Numbered from the stretch's first letter, positions 19,756 to 29,438 are shown. The stretch is DNA of 33,057 bases from an uncultured Acidobacteriota bacterium (GCA_903828635.1 CAIKMY010000257.1:1-33057), one strand, 5' to 3'. Notes: a model not told the origin generated them from the letters alone. Program-made: numbers and translations.

Positions 19756-19781
19756 AAAGAGACTCACGAAAGAGACTTATG
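19756..19781 (+). repeat. 13-bp tandem duplication ending in the rfbA start codon
   Basis: Units AAAGAGACTCACG (19756-19768) and AAAGAGACTTATG (19769-19781) match at 11 of 13 bases. The second unit supplies both the purine-rich ribosome-binding stretch and, as its last three bases, the ATG of rfbA; the first has ACG at that place. The ribosome-binding region has thus been doubled. Confidence 0.75.
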
Positions 19782-20660
19782 AAGGGAATCATTCTTGCTG
19801 GTGGCTCCGGCACCCGACTCTATCCAATCACCATGGCAGTCAGCAAGCAGCTCCTGCCAATCTATGACAAGCCGATGATCTACTATCCGCTCTCGACCAT
19901 CATGCTGGCGGGTATTCGCGATATTCTGATCATCACGACCCCCGAGGATCAATGGCAGTTCCAGCGATTGCTCGGGGATGGCAGCCGTTTCGGCCTTAAT
20001 CTCTCCTTTGAGATACAGCCGAGTCCGGACGGACTGGCCCAGGCCTTCATCATCGGTGACCGCTTCGTTGGCGACGATTGTGTCGCGCTGATTCTCGGTG
20101 ACAATATCTATTATGGGCACGGAATGATGGAAGATCTGCGCCGTGCGGCTCAGCTTCGCGAGGGGGCGACGGTCTTTGCTTACCAGGTGCGTGATCCGGA
20201 GCGCTACGGTGTCGTTGAGTTCGACGAGTCAGGTCAGGCCCTGAGCATTGAGGAGAAGCCGGCTCATCCGCGATCGACCTGGGCGGTGACGGGATTATAT
20301 TTCTATGACAATCGCGTCCTCGATATTGCACGGGGACTTAAGCCATCACCCCGCGGTGAGTTGGAGATCACGGATGTCAATCGGGCCTATCTCGAACTTG
20401 GGGATCTGCGGGTCGAGCGTCTGGGGCGGGGCATCGCCTGGCTTGATACCGGAACCCACGAATCATTGCAGCAGGCGTCGAGCTTCATTCAGACGCTACA
20501 GGAGCGGCAGGGGCTGATGGTGGCCTGCCTTGAAGAGATAGCCTATCGACAGGGGTGGATCTCCGCTGATGATGTGATGCGGGTTGCTGAGCAGCTGAGG
20601 AAGAACGAGTACGGAAAGTACCTGCTGCGCATGCTCGAATTCAGTGATCAGGAGCAGTGA
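19779..20660 (+). CDS. rfbA: Glucose-1-phosphate thymidylyltransferase
   Basis: First step of dTDP-L-rhamnose synthesis: glucose-1-phosphate plus dTTP gives dTDP-glucose and pyrophosphate. 293 residues, the normal length. The nucleotidyltransferase signature [11 protein letters not shown] is at 8-18, followed by [17 protein letters not shown], the metal-site segment [10 protein letters not shown], and [16 protein letters not shown]. The ATG at 19779 gives the canonical start MKGIILAGG; an open frame upstream (from 19704) is not part of the protein. RfbA is usually feedback-inhibited by dTDP-rhamnose, so flux control probably sits here. Confidence 0.97.
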   Translation: MKGIILAGGSGTRLYPITMAVSKQLLPIYDKPMIYYPLSTIMLAGIRDILIITTPEDQWQFQRLLGDGSRFGLNLSFEIQPSPDGLAQAFIIGDRFVGDDCVALILGDNIYYGHGMMEDLRRAAQLREGATVFAYQVRDPERYGVVEFDESGQALSIEEKPAHPRSTWAVTGLYFYDNRVLDIARGLKPSPRGELEITDVNRAYLELGDLRVERLGRGIAWLDTGTHESLQQASSFIQTLQERQGLMVACLEEIAYRQGWISADDVMRVAEQLRKNEYGKYLLRMLEFSDQEQ

Positions 20661-20664
20661 TCCC

Positions 20665-20673
20665 GGGGGGGGG
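20665..20673 (+). repeat. G9 homopolymer between rfbA and rfbC
   Basis: Nine consecutive G lie 5 bases after the rfbA stop and 23 bases before the chosen rfbC start. If translation began at the GTG at 20657, which overlaps the rfbA stop, the run would be inside the coding region. Slippage would then shift the frame. Confidence 0.8.
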
Positions 20674-20695
20674 AGTACGAGGGGGCAGAGCAGAG

Positions 20696-21294
<599 letters not shown>

Positions 21295-21298
<4 letters not shown>

Positions 21299-22143
21299 AG
21301 ATTCTGATTGTCGGGGCGGGGGGGCAGTTGGGGCGGGCATTGATCGATGCCGGGGCAGGGCATGATCTGCTCCCACTGACCTCGTCAGAGCTCGATATCA
21401 CGGAACTCGGTCAGGTTCGGAAGGTGACCGCCGCCCATTGCCCGGAGGCGATCATCAACTGCGCCGCGTGGACCGATGTTGACCGTGCCGAGGCGGAGCC
21501 ACTCGCCGCCTTCAGGGTCAATTCGCTCGGACCGCGCAACCTCGCACTTGCCGCGGCAGGTCTCGGGATCCCGCTTCTCCACGTTTCAAGCGATTATGTC
21601 TTTGACGGCAGCGGCGAGCGACCGCTTCACGAGTACGACACTCCCAACCCGCTCTCCGCTTATGGTCACAGCAAGCTGGCCGGAGAACTGGCCATTGCCG
21701 GGATCCACCCTCTTCACTACATTGTCCGCACCTCGTGGCTTTACCATGTTGATCCGCCAACCCGGCGGAACTTTCCACGCGTGATGATCAGCCTCGCCGA
21801 CAGGGAGATGGTGCACGTCGTCAGCGATCAATTCGGCTCGCCAACCTATGCGCCACACCTCGCCGATGCCATTCTCGGGCTCCTGGCAACAGAAGCCTAC
21901 GGTGTCTGGCACCTTGCCGGCCGCGGGCTGACCAGCTGGCACGGTCTGACTACGAGGCTCTACCAGAATTTGGGCATCACCACGCCGGTCATTGCCGTCC
22001 CCTCTTCGCGGTTTCCACGCCCGGCACCAAGGCCCCGCTTCTCCCCGCTGACCACCATCCAGTCGCCGCAAATAATACTGCCTTCATGGGAGGATGGAAT
22101 TGACCAGTTTTGTCGTGATATAGTGCATTCTCCAAACAACTAA
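21295..22143 (+). CDS. rfbD: dTDP-4-dehydrorhamnose reductase
   Basis: Last step of dTDP-L-rhamnose synthesis, reducing the 4-keto group with NAD(P)H. 282 residues starting with TTG, which overlaps the rfbC stop and places the Rossmann motif GAGGQLG at 7-13 as expected. Also seen are [21 protein letters not shown] and the catalytic YGHSKLAGE (YxxxK). The gene completes the pathway, so the window encodes all four steps from glucose-1-phosphate to dTDP-rhamnose. No glycosyltransferase or O-antigen export gene follows. Confidence 0.96.
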
Positions 22144-22164
22144 TAACCGATAAGAGGGTCCGCC

Positions 22165-25100
22165 ATGCGCTATCGACATATCACCGCCCTGCTGGTAATG
22201 CTCCTGTTCTGTTGTCTGGTGCCTCTGCGAAACGAGCATGCGCAGGAGGGCGGCGGTGAGCGCTGGCAGCCTGCCGGAGAGCTTGAGAGCAATCTGATTA
22301 TCGTACGCAGCGGCGATGGCATCTCCTGTCGGTCCATGACGCGCCAGGAGGCAGAGGATCTGCGGATCGCTCGGGGGCGTGGCGAGTTGCGCGAGCTGAC
22401 TGCTGACGAGCCAATGCGGCTTGAGGCCCAGCAGACGGGCATGAAGATTATCCTGCGAGCAACCTCGCAGCTCGATGCCAACCCAACTGCCAGGCAGGCA
22501 TTTCTGCGGGCGGCGGCCTACTGGGAGTCGATCATCAAATCACCAATCACCGTGGTGATCGACGTCGATTTCGGGCCGACGCGCTTCGGTATTCAATATC
22601 CCTCCCCGAATATCATCGGGGCGACTTCGAATCAGGCGCTGACGGCATTGGGCATCTTTGAAGAGCTGCGAAACAAGCTGATAGCCGGGGCCCCCGGCGC
22701 TCAGGAGAGGGCTGTCTTCACGGCACTGCCGAACAGTTCGCTGGTGACCGATATCGGGACGACGGGCACCATCTTTATTGCGACTCCGGTATTGCGGGCA
22801 CTCGGCTTTATTAGTGCTGCTGCCGATCCGGCCAGTGAGTTGGGGTTCGGCCTTCCGCCATCGATCGGTTTCAACTCGGCATTCGGCTTCGATTTCGAGC
22901 CGGCGGATGGCATCGATATTGACAAGGTCGATTTCAATGCGACGGCGATTCACGAAATCGGCCATGCGCTTGGTTTCAGTTCGAGCGTTGGCAATGCGGA
23001 GCGGTCTCCGTTAGCACCGCTGTCAGTCAATTTCTGGGACTGCTATCGTTTTCGTCCCGGAGTAACGATTGACAATTTCGGTACGGCTTCGCGAGTTCTG
23101 CTGTCCGGAGGCGAACATATTTACTTTGCCGGGTTTAATGATGTGTCGCTCTCGACTGCCAGAAACGACGGGCTGGAGGGCGATGGACGCCAGGCTTCCC
23201 ACTGGAAGGACGATACATTGACAGGGCAGTTGCTTGGCATCATGGATCCGACATTATCGAGCGGGTTGCGTGACGAGGGGACGGCCGAGGATGTGCAGGC
23301 GCTCGTTAGTTTTGGTTACCAGGTCAGCGGAGCCGTGGCTGTGGCCGAGCGTCTTTCGGTTGACGACAATCGCCGCGATGCCCAGCCGGTAGCCAACAAT
23401 GCGATGGTGGTCAATCGTTTCACTCCGTCACGATATCCGGCGACGCTGAGGAGCGCGATCATTCAGATTCCGATCACCGGAGATCAGCCTTCTCCGGTCG
23501 GCAGCCAGTTGCGAATCGTTGTTCTCGCCGATCCCAACCGGACAGGCCAGCCTCCGGCCGGTGCGACGCCAATCTTCAATCAGGTCTTTACCATTCCGAA
23601 CATCACATCGAGCCGCTTCGTTGAGTTCACCTTCAGCGGGCCGGTGATTGGTTCGGGAGACTTCTATCTCGGGATTCAGACGACAGCTCAGCAACTGGGG
23701 ATCCCGATCGATACCACCGGGGCACCAAAGCCCGGGTCGTTCATCTCACTCAATAATGGCGTCAGCTTCCAGCCGCTCAACACGCTGACCGGTGGCAGTG
23801 GAGCTGCCAATTTCATGGCGCGGGCAGTAGTCACCTCACAGTTTGATGTAGTTCCGACGCCGGCACTGACCACTGTCAGTCCGGCGATTCTGCCGCCGGG
23901 AGGGGCCGGGGCCACGATTCTGCTGCGGGGAACCAATTTTCGACCTGACTCGATAGTCCGCTGGAACGGGGCCGATCGTCCGACGACATTTATTACCGGC
24001 TCGCAGCTGCAGGCCTCACTGAGCGGTGCCGACCTTGCCAGTGCGGGAACGGCCAATGTCACCGTCTTTACACCGGCCTCCGGTAGTGGCGGCGGAGGCT
24101 CCTCGACGGCGTTTGCCGTCTCCATTGGAAGCTCCAATCCGGTTCCGTCGATTACACGGCTCGATCCGCCATCGGCGGCGCGATCGACCGAACCGTTTGT
24201 CGTCAATGTTCTCGGGCTCAATTTCAGTCCGGCCTCAAAGGTGCGGGTCGGCGGCAGCGAGCGTGATACCGTCTTTGTCAGCAGCCAGCAATTGAGGGTA
24301 ACGCTGACGGCCGCCGACATGGCGACGCCTGGCGCTCTCGGGCTGACCGTCTTCAGTCCTGCTCCGGGGGGCGGGACTTCCGGCGAGCAATCCTTCGGGG
24401 TCATTCTCTGCACCTACCAGCTCTCGACGCTGAGCCAGTCCGTCGCCTCGGTTGGCGGTGACAGGGGAGTGATGCTGACCGTCGGTGAGCCCTGCCGGTG
24501 GACGGTGACTTCTGACTCCTCGTGGGTCAGCGTCCTCAATCCGACTCCCGCTGCCGGGACTGGCAAGCATCCAATTCGCCTCTCCGTCCAAGCCAACAGC
24601 ACGCCGTCGTCGCGCCAGGCGCGGCTGACGATCGGTGGCCAGATAATGGTTCTCGATCAGTATGGTCTCCTGAGCAACGTCTCGGCTGCGAGCTATTCTG
24701 CCGCAGTTACCCCTGAGTCGATCGTTGCCGGTTTTGGTCTTGGTCTGGCGCGGACGACCACATCCGCCAGCGCTCTCCCGCTGCCGACCAATCTCTCCGG
24801 CACGGCGGTCAGTGTCCAGGATATGCGTGGTGTCATTCGGCCTGCTCCGCTCTTCTTCGTCTCGCCACAGCAGGTCAACTATCTGATGCCCGCCGACACC
24901 GCCGCCGGTATTGTCGGCGTGACCCTCTCGATCGACTCGGTGGTTGTCTCAACCGGCGTGCTTACCGTCTCAACTGTTGCCCCCGCCCTCTTTGCCGCCA
25001 ACTCTTCCGGCAGGGATGTCGCCGCCGCCAGCATCGTTCGCCTCCGTAATGGGGCCGTCACCTTTGAACAGGTCGCCAGTTTCAGTCAAACCGACCAGAA

Positions 25101-25380
25101 GTTCCAGCCGCTCGCCATCGACTTTGGCCCGGAGTCTGATCAGCTCTTCCTCGCTCTCTTTGGCACCGGAATCCGTGGGCGTACCTCGCTTGCCAATGTC
25201 GTCGTCAGGATCGCCGATCTTACCCTCGCCCCCAGCTTTGCCGGAGCCCAACCGGAGTTTGTCGGACTCGACCAGGTCAATGTCGAGCTGCCCCGCAGCC
25301 TCAGGGGCAGGGGGGGCGTCAATGTCTCGATTACTGTCGATGGAAAGCTCTCCAACCAGGTGACGCTCAATTTCCGGTAG
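22165..25380 (+). CDS. Secreted HExxH metalloprotease with IPT/TIG, BACON and TIGR03437-type C-terminal domains
   Basis: 1071 residues. A signal peptide (about 1-26) is followed by a zinc metalloprotease domain (about 90-390) with HEIGHALGF (263-271), the extended HExxHxxGF zinc motif; it resembles the NF038122 family. Beyond a beta-rich region come two IPT/TIG-like immunoglobulin domains (roughly 570-750: ILPPGGAGATILLRGTNF and VLGLNFSPASKVRVGG), a BACON-like domain (roughly 755-835: CRWTVTSDSSWVSV) and a TIGR03437-type C-terminal domain (FVSPQQVNYLMP, LALFGTGIRG, GLDQVNVELP). The same terminal domain ends the DUF5666-repeat protein, suggesting a shared fate on the surface or in export. It starts only 21 bases after rfbD with the purine-rich stretch AAGAGGG ahead of the ATG, so it is probably co-transcribed with the rhamnose genes. 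The substrate is unknown. Confidence 0.9.
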   Translation: MRYRHITALLVMLLFCCLVPLRNEHAQEGGGERWQPAGELESNLIIVRSGDGISCRSMTRQEAEDLRIARGRGELRELTADEPMRLEAQQTGMKIILRATSQLDANPTARQAFLRAAAYWESIIKSPITVVIDVDFGPTRFGIQYPSPNIIGATSNQALTALGIFEELRNKLIAGAPGAQERAVFTALPNSSLVTDIGTTGTIFIATPVLRALGFISAAADPASELGFGLPPSIGFNSAFGFDFEPADGIDIDKVDFNATAIHEIGHALGFSSSVGNAERSPLAPLSVNFWDCYRFRPGVTIDNFGTASRVLLSGGEHIYFAGFNDVSLSTARNDGLEGDGRQASHWKDDTLTGQLLGIMDPTLSSGLRDEGTAEDVQALVSFGYQVSGAVAVAERLSVDDNRRDAQPVANNAMVVNRFTPSRYPATLRSAIIQIPITGDQPSPVGSQLRIVVLADPNRTGQPPAGATPIFNQVFTIPNITSSRFVEFTFSGPVIGSGDFYLGIQTTAQQLGIPIDTTGAPKPGSFISLNNGVSFQPLNTLTGGSGAANFMARAVVTSQFDVVPTPALTTVSPAILPPGGAGATILLRGTNFRPDSIVRWNGADRPTTFITGSQLQASLSGADLASAGTANVTVFTPASGSGGGGSSTAFAVSIGSSNPVPSITRLDPPSAARSTEPFVVNVLGLNFSPASKVRVGGSERDTVFVSSQQLRVTLTAADMATPGALGLTVFSPAPGGGTSGEQSFGVILCTYQLSTLSQSVASVGGDRGVMLTVGEPCRWTVTSDSSWVSVLNPTPAAGTGKHPIRLSVQANSTPSSRQARLTIGGQIMVLDQYGLLSNVSAASYSAAVTPESIVAGFGLGLARTTTSASALPLPTNLSGTAVSVQDMRGVIRPAPLFFVSPQQVNYLMPADTAAGIVGVTLSIDSVVVSTGVLTVSTVAPALFAANSSGRDVAAASIVRLRNGAVTFEQVASFSQTDQKFQPLAIDFGPESDQLFLALFGTGIRGRTSLANVVVRIADLTLAPSFAGAQPEFVGLDQVNVELPRSLRGRGGVNVSITVDGKLSNQVTLNFR

Positions 25381-25390
25381 AGGTGTCAAC

Positions 25391-25429
25391 TGGATACTCG
25401 GTCTGGATACCCGGTCTTGATACCCGGCG
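25391..25429. repeat. 13-bp x3 tandem repeat after the metalloprotease gene
   Basis: Units TGGATACTCGGTC, TGGATACCCGGTC and TTGATACCCGGCG are adjacent, starting 11 bases after the stop codon. No terminator hairpin accompanies them. Confidence 0.75.
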
Positions 25430-25463
25430 ATGCTGGCAGGTGGAGTGGCAGGGAAAAGAATTT

Positions 25464-25537
25464 GGCGTCCCGTACGGGAATCGAACCCGTGTTACCGCCG
25501 TGAAAGGGCGATGTCCTGACCTCTAGACGAACGGGAC
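25464..25537 (-). tRNA. tRNA-Glu (anticodon TTC)
   Basis: The minus strand folds into a full cloverleaf. The acceptor stem pairs GTCCCGT with ACGGGAC. The D-arm includes AGAGGTCAGGA. The anticodon loop CTTTCAC, with anticodon TTC, sits in the stem TCGCC/GGCGG. The T-arm reads ACGGG-TTCGATT-CCCGT. Discriminator G and the terminal CCA are encoded. It lies alone between the metalloprotease and the TPR gene. Confidence 0.97.
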
Positions 25538-25614
25538 GCAAGACCGGAACTGAAATCGAAACCGGGGCCGGTTGAGCCTCGGACCAGGGCATGGCAAATT
25601 CCGGACAAGAATTC

Positions 25615-25644
25615 ATCATAACCCCGGCAAGCCGCGTGCGTCAA
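25615..25644 (-). promoter_or_regulatory. Promoter of tRNA-Glu
   Basis: On the minus strand, TTGACG and TATGAT are 18 bases apart, about 78 bases before the mature 5' end of the tRNA. Both boxes match the sigma70 consensus at five of six positions. Confidence 0.55.
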
Positions 25645-25735
25645 CAGGGCTGTCAAGGATTTTCATCAGGCAGAAGCCATCGATCGTGTGTTACTCTTTC
25701 ATTCGGCGTGACGGCGGTGATCCGGAGGTGACGAC

Positions 25736-25759
25736 AGGCTTTTGAAAAGGCTTTTGACG
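25736..25759. repeat. 12-bp tandem duplication upstream of the TPR gene
   Basis: AGGCTTTTGAAA and AGGCTTTTGACG are adjacent and match at 10 of 12 bases. They lie 41 bases before the start codon of the TPR gene. The rest of the gap 25645-25799 holds nothing I recognise. Confidence 0.65.
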
Positions 25760-25799
25760 TCGATCACCACCCGGTGACTGCGCGACGGGAGGCGCACCG

Positions 25800-27569
25800 A
25801 TGAGGTATTCAAAATTATTGAGGGGCTGCTTAAAGATGGGATTGTCGGAAGCAGGATTTAACAGAAGATTTAACAGGAAATTTAACAGAAGATTGGGCAG
25901 GGGACTCGCGGTGGTGCTGGTGGCTCTGGGGTTACTGACGGGGCAGCCGGAGAGTTTGCCTGGGGCGTTATCAGGGAGGGCGGGGGCGGTCGCTGGTGAC
26001 CGGATCATGGTTCTGCCCTTCGAGAATCGTTCGCAGCGGGGTGATTACAACTGGATACGCGAGAGTTTCCCGATACAGATGGCAGAGGCGCTTGAAGTGC
26101 CGGGGATCGAGGTGCTGAGTAGTGGTGAGCGGAATCAGGCCTTTGAGCGAATGCGGCTCAACCCGGAGGATCTGCTGACGCGGGCGGCGATGATCAGACT
26201 GGCGGAGGCGGCGAGGGCCAACCTTGCTTTGATTGGCGAGTTTGATATTGGCGGGGAGAAGGATGCGGTGACGATTGCGGTCACGGCGCGGCTGGTTGAA
26301 ACGACAGAGGGGCGGCTGGTGGCCAATCGGGTCTTCAATTTCAGCGGACCGTTGAGCGAGCTGCAGCAGATGCAGGGGCAGCTTGCCTGGAATCTGCTTT
26401 ACCTGCGGAATCCGTCGCTGCCATACACGAAGGAGCAGCTGGTGGCAAGGGCGACGGTGGCGCCGCCACTTGCTTACCAGAGTTACGTCAAGGCGGTGCT
26501 GACAGCGGATCGGAAGCTGCGAGAGTCATTTCTGCGGCGGGCAATTCAGGAGTTTGACGCCTCAGGTGCACCGGGCCATTTTGGCGCAGCGATCTTCGAG
26601 CTTGGGCTGCTCAATTATCGACAGGGGAGCGACAGCGACGCGCTGGCGCAACTGGCGCAGCTCAACCCCTCAGACCGCCACTTTGATGAGGGGCTCTTCA
26701 TTGCCGGGTTGTCGGCCTGGCGCAGCAGCAACTACGAGTTGATGGCGGAGCGGCTCAACGCGCTGGCTGCAGCCCGGCCGCATCCGGCAGTTTTTAACAA
26801 TCTTGGACTTGCCGAACTGATGCGAGGTAACCTGCAGGCGGGGCTCTCATCATTGCTCAAGGCGGCGGCCAATGCCCCGGCGGATGCCATCCTCCAATTC
26901 AATTATGGCTATGCGTTATGGCGCAACGGGCAGGCGGAGGAGGCGATCATCCGCCTGCGTCAGGCGGTCCAGGCCAACCCGCGCGATGGTGAGGCGCTTT
27001 ACCTGCTGGCAAAATGTCTGGCGGCGACCGGGCGTGAGGCAGAGGCGGCAAAGGCTGATAACGAGGCGCGTCATCATCTGCAAAGCTACGCGAAATGGGA
27101 GGTCGATCCACAGAGTATTCCACCACTGGGCCGGCTGAAGCAGGATTTTGACGTGGTTCGGTCTGCGGGGGCCGGTCGCGTGGCGGAGTCAGGCGGGCCA
27201 TTGCTGCCACAGATGCTCCTGCGGCAGCGGCTCGATCGCGCGAGGGGGCTGCTCGACCGCCAGGAGGATGGGGCGGCACTCACCGAGGTCGAGGCGGTGA
27301 TTGCCGCCGAGGGGAATAATGCCGAAGCCCATTACCTGCGCGGGCTGATTCATCTGCGACGCGGGGAGGGAGAGGCCGCGCTCAGTGCGCTGCAGTCAGC
27401 GGTTACGTGGGATCCGCGCCGCCTCGATGCTCACCTTGAACTGGGGCGGCTTTATCTGGCGCGCAATGATCAGGCAAGAGCGCTCTCGCACATCAATCAG
27501 GTGCTGGCGATCGATGCGCGCAACCGGGTCGCGCTCACCCTCCGACGACAGATCGAGACCAGTCGCTGA
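25800..27569 (+). CDS. TPR protein with N-terminal membrane anchor or signal peptide
   Basis: 589 residues. GGGAGG lies 7 bases before the ATG. A basic N-terminus with a tripled FNRR/FNRK motif (20-31) precedes a hydrophobic segment (about 35-48). After it, a domain beginning RIMVLPFENRSQRGDYNWIRESF (about 69-200) resembles the FlgO/TolB-N-like or curli-assembly-like fold that often precedes TPRs. The C-terminal two-thirds consist of TPR-like helical pairs, clearest around HPAVFNNLGLAELMRGN, ILQFNYGYALWRNGQ, GEALYLLAKCLAATG, AEAHYLRGLIHLRRGE and LDAHLELGRLYLARND. It is probably a periplasmic or membrane-bound scaffold; the partner is unknown. A TonB-like gene follows after 64 bases, probably in the same transcript. 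Confidence 0.85.
   Translation: MRYSKLLRGCLKMGLSEAGFNRRFNRKFNRRLGRGLAVVLVALGLLTGQPESLPGALSGRAGAVAGDRIMVLPFENRSQRGDYNWIRESFPIQMAEALEVPGIEVLSSGERNQAFERMRLNPEDLLTRAAMIRLAEAARANLALIGEFDIGGEKDAVTIAVTARLVETTEGRLVANRVFNFSGPLSELQQMQGQLAWNLLYLRNPSLPYTKEQLVARATVAPPLAYQSYVKAVLTADRKLRESFLRRAIQEFDASGAPGHFGAAIFELGLLNYRQGSDSDALAQLAQLNPSDRHFDEGLFIAGLSAWRSSNYELMAERLNALAAARPHPAVFNNLGLAELMRGNLQAGLSSLLKAAANAPADAILQFNYGYALWRNGQAEEAIIRLRQAVQANPRDGEALYLLAKCLAATGREAEAAKADNEARHHLQSYAKWEVDPQSIPPLGRLKQDFDVVRSAGAGRVAESGGPLLPQMLLRQRLDRARGLLDRQEDGAALTEVEAVIAAEGNNAEAHYLRGLIHLRRGEGEAALSALQSAVTWDPRRLDAHLELGRLYLARNDQARALSHINQVLAIDARNRVALTLRRQIETSR
25857..25892. repeat. 12-bp x3 in-frame repeat at the 5' end of the TPR gene
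   Basis: TTTAACAGAAGA, TTTAACAGGAAA and TTTAACAGAAGA are adjacent. As multiples of three they stay in frame and encode FNRR-FNRK-FNRR, adding positive charge before the hydrophobic segment of the signal or anchor. Confidence 0.85.
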
Positions 27570-27633
27570 TCGTCTGCAGGGAATTGCTGCTGCGGCGTTC
27601 AGTGGCTGAAGGGAGGGGCCGAACGAGGCAGAG

Positions 27634-28590
27634 ATGCTGACGCTGATCAGATACCCAAAGCGGACAAGAGGGCTGGTGATCGCTATCATGCTCTCACTGT
27701 CGCTTCATCTCTCCGTCTTCATCGCCTGGTATTACTCTCCGGCGGTCAGGCTCGCCCTTGGTTATCGCGGGATCGAGTATGTCGATGAGGAATACAATCG
27801 CGCGATCCTCATCGATTTCTCGAAGCAACTGCGTTATCCGCCGGGCTTTCTCGGTTTCGTCGCTCCGACAAAGGTCAGATCACTGGAGGAGATCCGCCGC
27901 GAAGAGGAGCGGCTTGCTCGCGAGCGTCGTCGGCGAGAGGAACGTCTGGCGGCGGCGAGGAAGAAGGTTGCTGGTGTTGAGGCTGACGGCAGGGAGCCCG
28001 GGGAGCCTCTCCCCTCCGCTGAGAAGAGTCCCGCGCCGCCGCCGGATTCGCCTCCCGGCGAAACCTACCCCGGTGGCTTCGGCAAGATCAATACCGCGCC
28101 AATTCGTGACCAGGTGAAGCGGCTTTATGATGCCAATCGTGACGGTCTGCTGGTGATCCCCGAGGGACGGCTGAAGGTCGGGGTCTCGGGAAGTATTCGT
28201 TCCGATGGGACGCTGAAGAACTACCGGCTGATCTTTCCTTCCGGCATTCCCGAGATCGATGCCTCGGCGCTGGCCATTCTCGAAGCGGTGAGTGAGAGCC
28301 GCGCTCTCGGTCCACTCCACAAAATGAGTTCGATCAGCATGGTCCTTGACATCGACCAGGCCGCACAGCTCAATGTCGTCGGCTTCACCGAAAATGAGCA
28401 GGAAGCACGAGCCATCGTCGATCTCGCCAACGCAGTTCTGCTCTTTGCGAAGATCAAAAAGAGTCAGGATCCTGCCGTCATGACAATGCTCAACAACCTG
28501 AAGATCTCACGCACCGGCCAGCGTGTTCAGGCTATCATCAGCATGCCGCGGCTGACGGCGACCAGTGCGCTCCACCAGACGATGAAGTAG
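27634..28590 (+). CDS. TonB-like energy-transducer-type protein
   Basis: 318 residues. One N-terminal membrane helix (about 14-34, LVIAIMLSLSLHLSVFIAWYY) anchors it, with the rest in the periplasm. A charged Glu/Arg-rich coiled coil (about 85-113) and a Pro-rich linker (about 125-145) follow, then a TonB-C-like domain (about 170-250) with VGVSGSIRSDGTLKNYRLIFPSGIPEIDASALAILEA. The layout helix-linker-C-domain is that of TonB. However, the C-domain continues with about 70 further residues and no ExbB/ExbD genes are near, so classical TonB function is unproven. It lies 64 bases behind the TPR gene and is convergent with glpF. Confidence 0.75.
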   Translation: MLTLIRYPKRTRGLVIAIMLSLSLHLSVFIAWYYSPAVRLALGYRGIEYVDEEYNRAILIDFSKQLRYPPGFLGFVAPTKVRSLEEIRREEERLARERRRREERLAAARKKVAGVEADGREPGEPLPSAEKSPAPPPDSPPGETYPGGFGKINTAPIRDQVKRLYDANRDGLLVIPEGRLKVGVSGSIRSDGTLKNYRLIFPSGIPEIDASALAILEAVSESRALGPLHKMSSISMVLDIDQAAQLNVVGFTENEQEARAIVDLANAVLLFAKIKKSQDPAVMTMLNNLKISRTGQRVQAIISMPRLTATSALHQTMK

Positions 28591-28603
28591 CTTTCAGGCC
28601 TGC

Positions 28604-28631
28604 CTTACTCGTCGAAACTTACTCGTCGAAA
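28604..28631. repeat. Perfect 14-bp tandem duplication across the glpF stop codon
   Basis: Two identical units CTTACTCGTCGAAA (28604-28617 and 28618-28631). On the minus strand each contains the last codons and stop of glpF (Phe-Asp-Glu-stop), so the gene's end has been copied once behind itself. Confidence 0.9.
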
Positions 28632-29374
28632 TGCTTCCCGACCAGCCAGTCATAGATCGTGACGCCGAGAGGCCCGCCGATCAGCGGTCCGACGATCGGC
28701 ACCCAGAAATAGTAATTATTTGCCTGGAAGACCTGGACGCCCCAGCCGGCAACCGCAGTCAGCAGCCGCGGGCCGAAGTCGCGGGCGGGATTGATCGCAT
28801 AGCCGGCATTTAAACCAAAGCACATCCCGATGACCATCACCAGTGCGCCAACCATCAGCGGGCCGAGGCTGCCGATGTTGTTGTTGCGTGCATCACCGAT
28901 CGCCGAGATGACCATCAGCAGCATTGCCGTTCCGAAGATCTGATCGATCAGCCCGCCGAGATGGCTCAGGAATGGCTGGGGCGCGGTCGAAAAGATGCCT
29001 GCCGTATCAAGGCCACGCCCCCCGCCATCGAAGGCGCCTAATGCTTCACGATAGACCAGCAGCACGGCAGCAGCAGCGACGAAAGCGCCCGCCGTTTGTG
29101 CCAGCGCATAGGGGGCAAGTTTGTTCCACGGGAACTTGCGCCGCACTGCCAGCGCAAGGGTCACTGCCGGGTTAAGATGCGCCCCCGTCACCCCGTTGGC
29201 AATGTAGATCCCCATCGTCACGGCCAGCCCCCACGCCAGATTGATCGCAAGGTAGGATCCGTTGCTGCCACGGCTGAGCACATTCTGGGCGACCACTCCG
29301 GCGCCAAAAGCATACATGACGAATGTGCCAAGAAACTCTGCAAACATCTCCCGTCGAATAGTCGATTCCTTCAT
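28619..29374 (-). CDS. glpF: Aquaglyceroporin / glycerol uptake facilitator (MIP family)
   Basis: 251 residues from the ATG at 29374, preferred because AGGGGTGAG lies directly before it; an in-frame ATG at 29407 lacks such a site. Six membrane helices and two half-helices are expected. The two pore motifs are HLNPAVT and INPARDFGPR. The Asp after the second NPAR is typical of glycerol-conducting (GlpF) rather than water-only channels. It passes glycerol and similar small neutral solutes across the inner membrane. No glycerol kinase or glycerol-3-phosphate dehydrogenase gene lies nearby. It is transcribed alone against the TonB-like gene. Confidence 0.92.
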   Translation of the reverse strand: MKESTIRREMFAEFLGTFVMYAFGAGVVAQNVLSRGSNGSYLAINLAWGLAVTMGIYIANGVTGAHLNPAVTLALAVRRKFPWNKLAPYALAQTAGAFVAAAAVLLVYREALGAFDGGGRGLDTAGIFSTAPQPFLSHLGGLIDQIFGTAMLLMVISAIGDARNNNIGSLGPLMVGALVMVIGMCFGLNAGYAINPARDFGPRLLTAVAGWGVQVFQANNYYFWVPIVGPLIGGPLGVTIYDWLVGKHFDE

Positions 29375-29438
29375 ACTCACCCCTGATGGTTTCGATAGGT
29401 CAGACAATGCTCAAGCGATGCTGTTGAAAACGGGTCGA

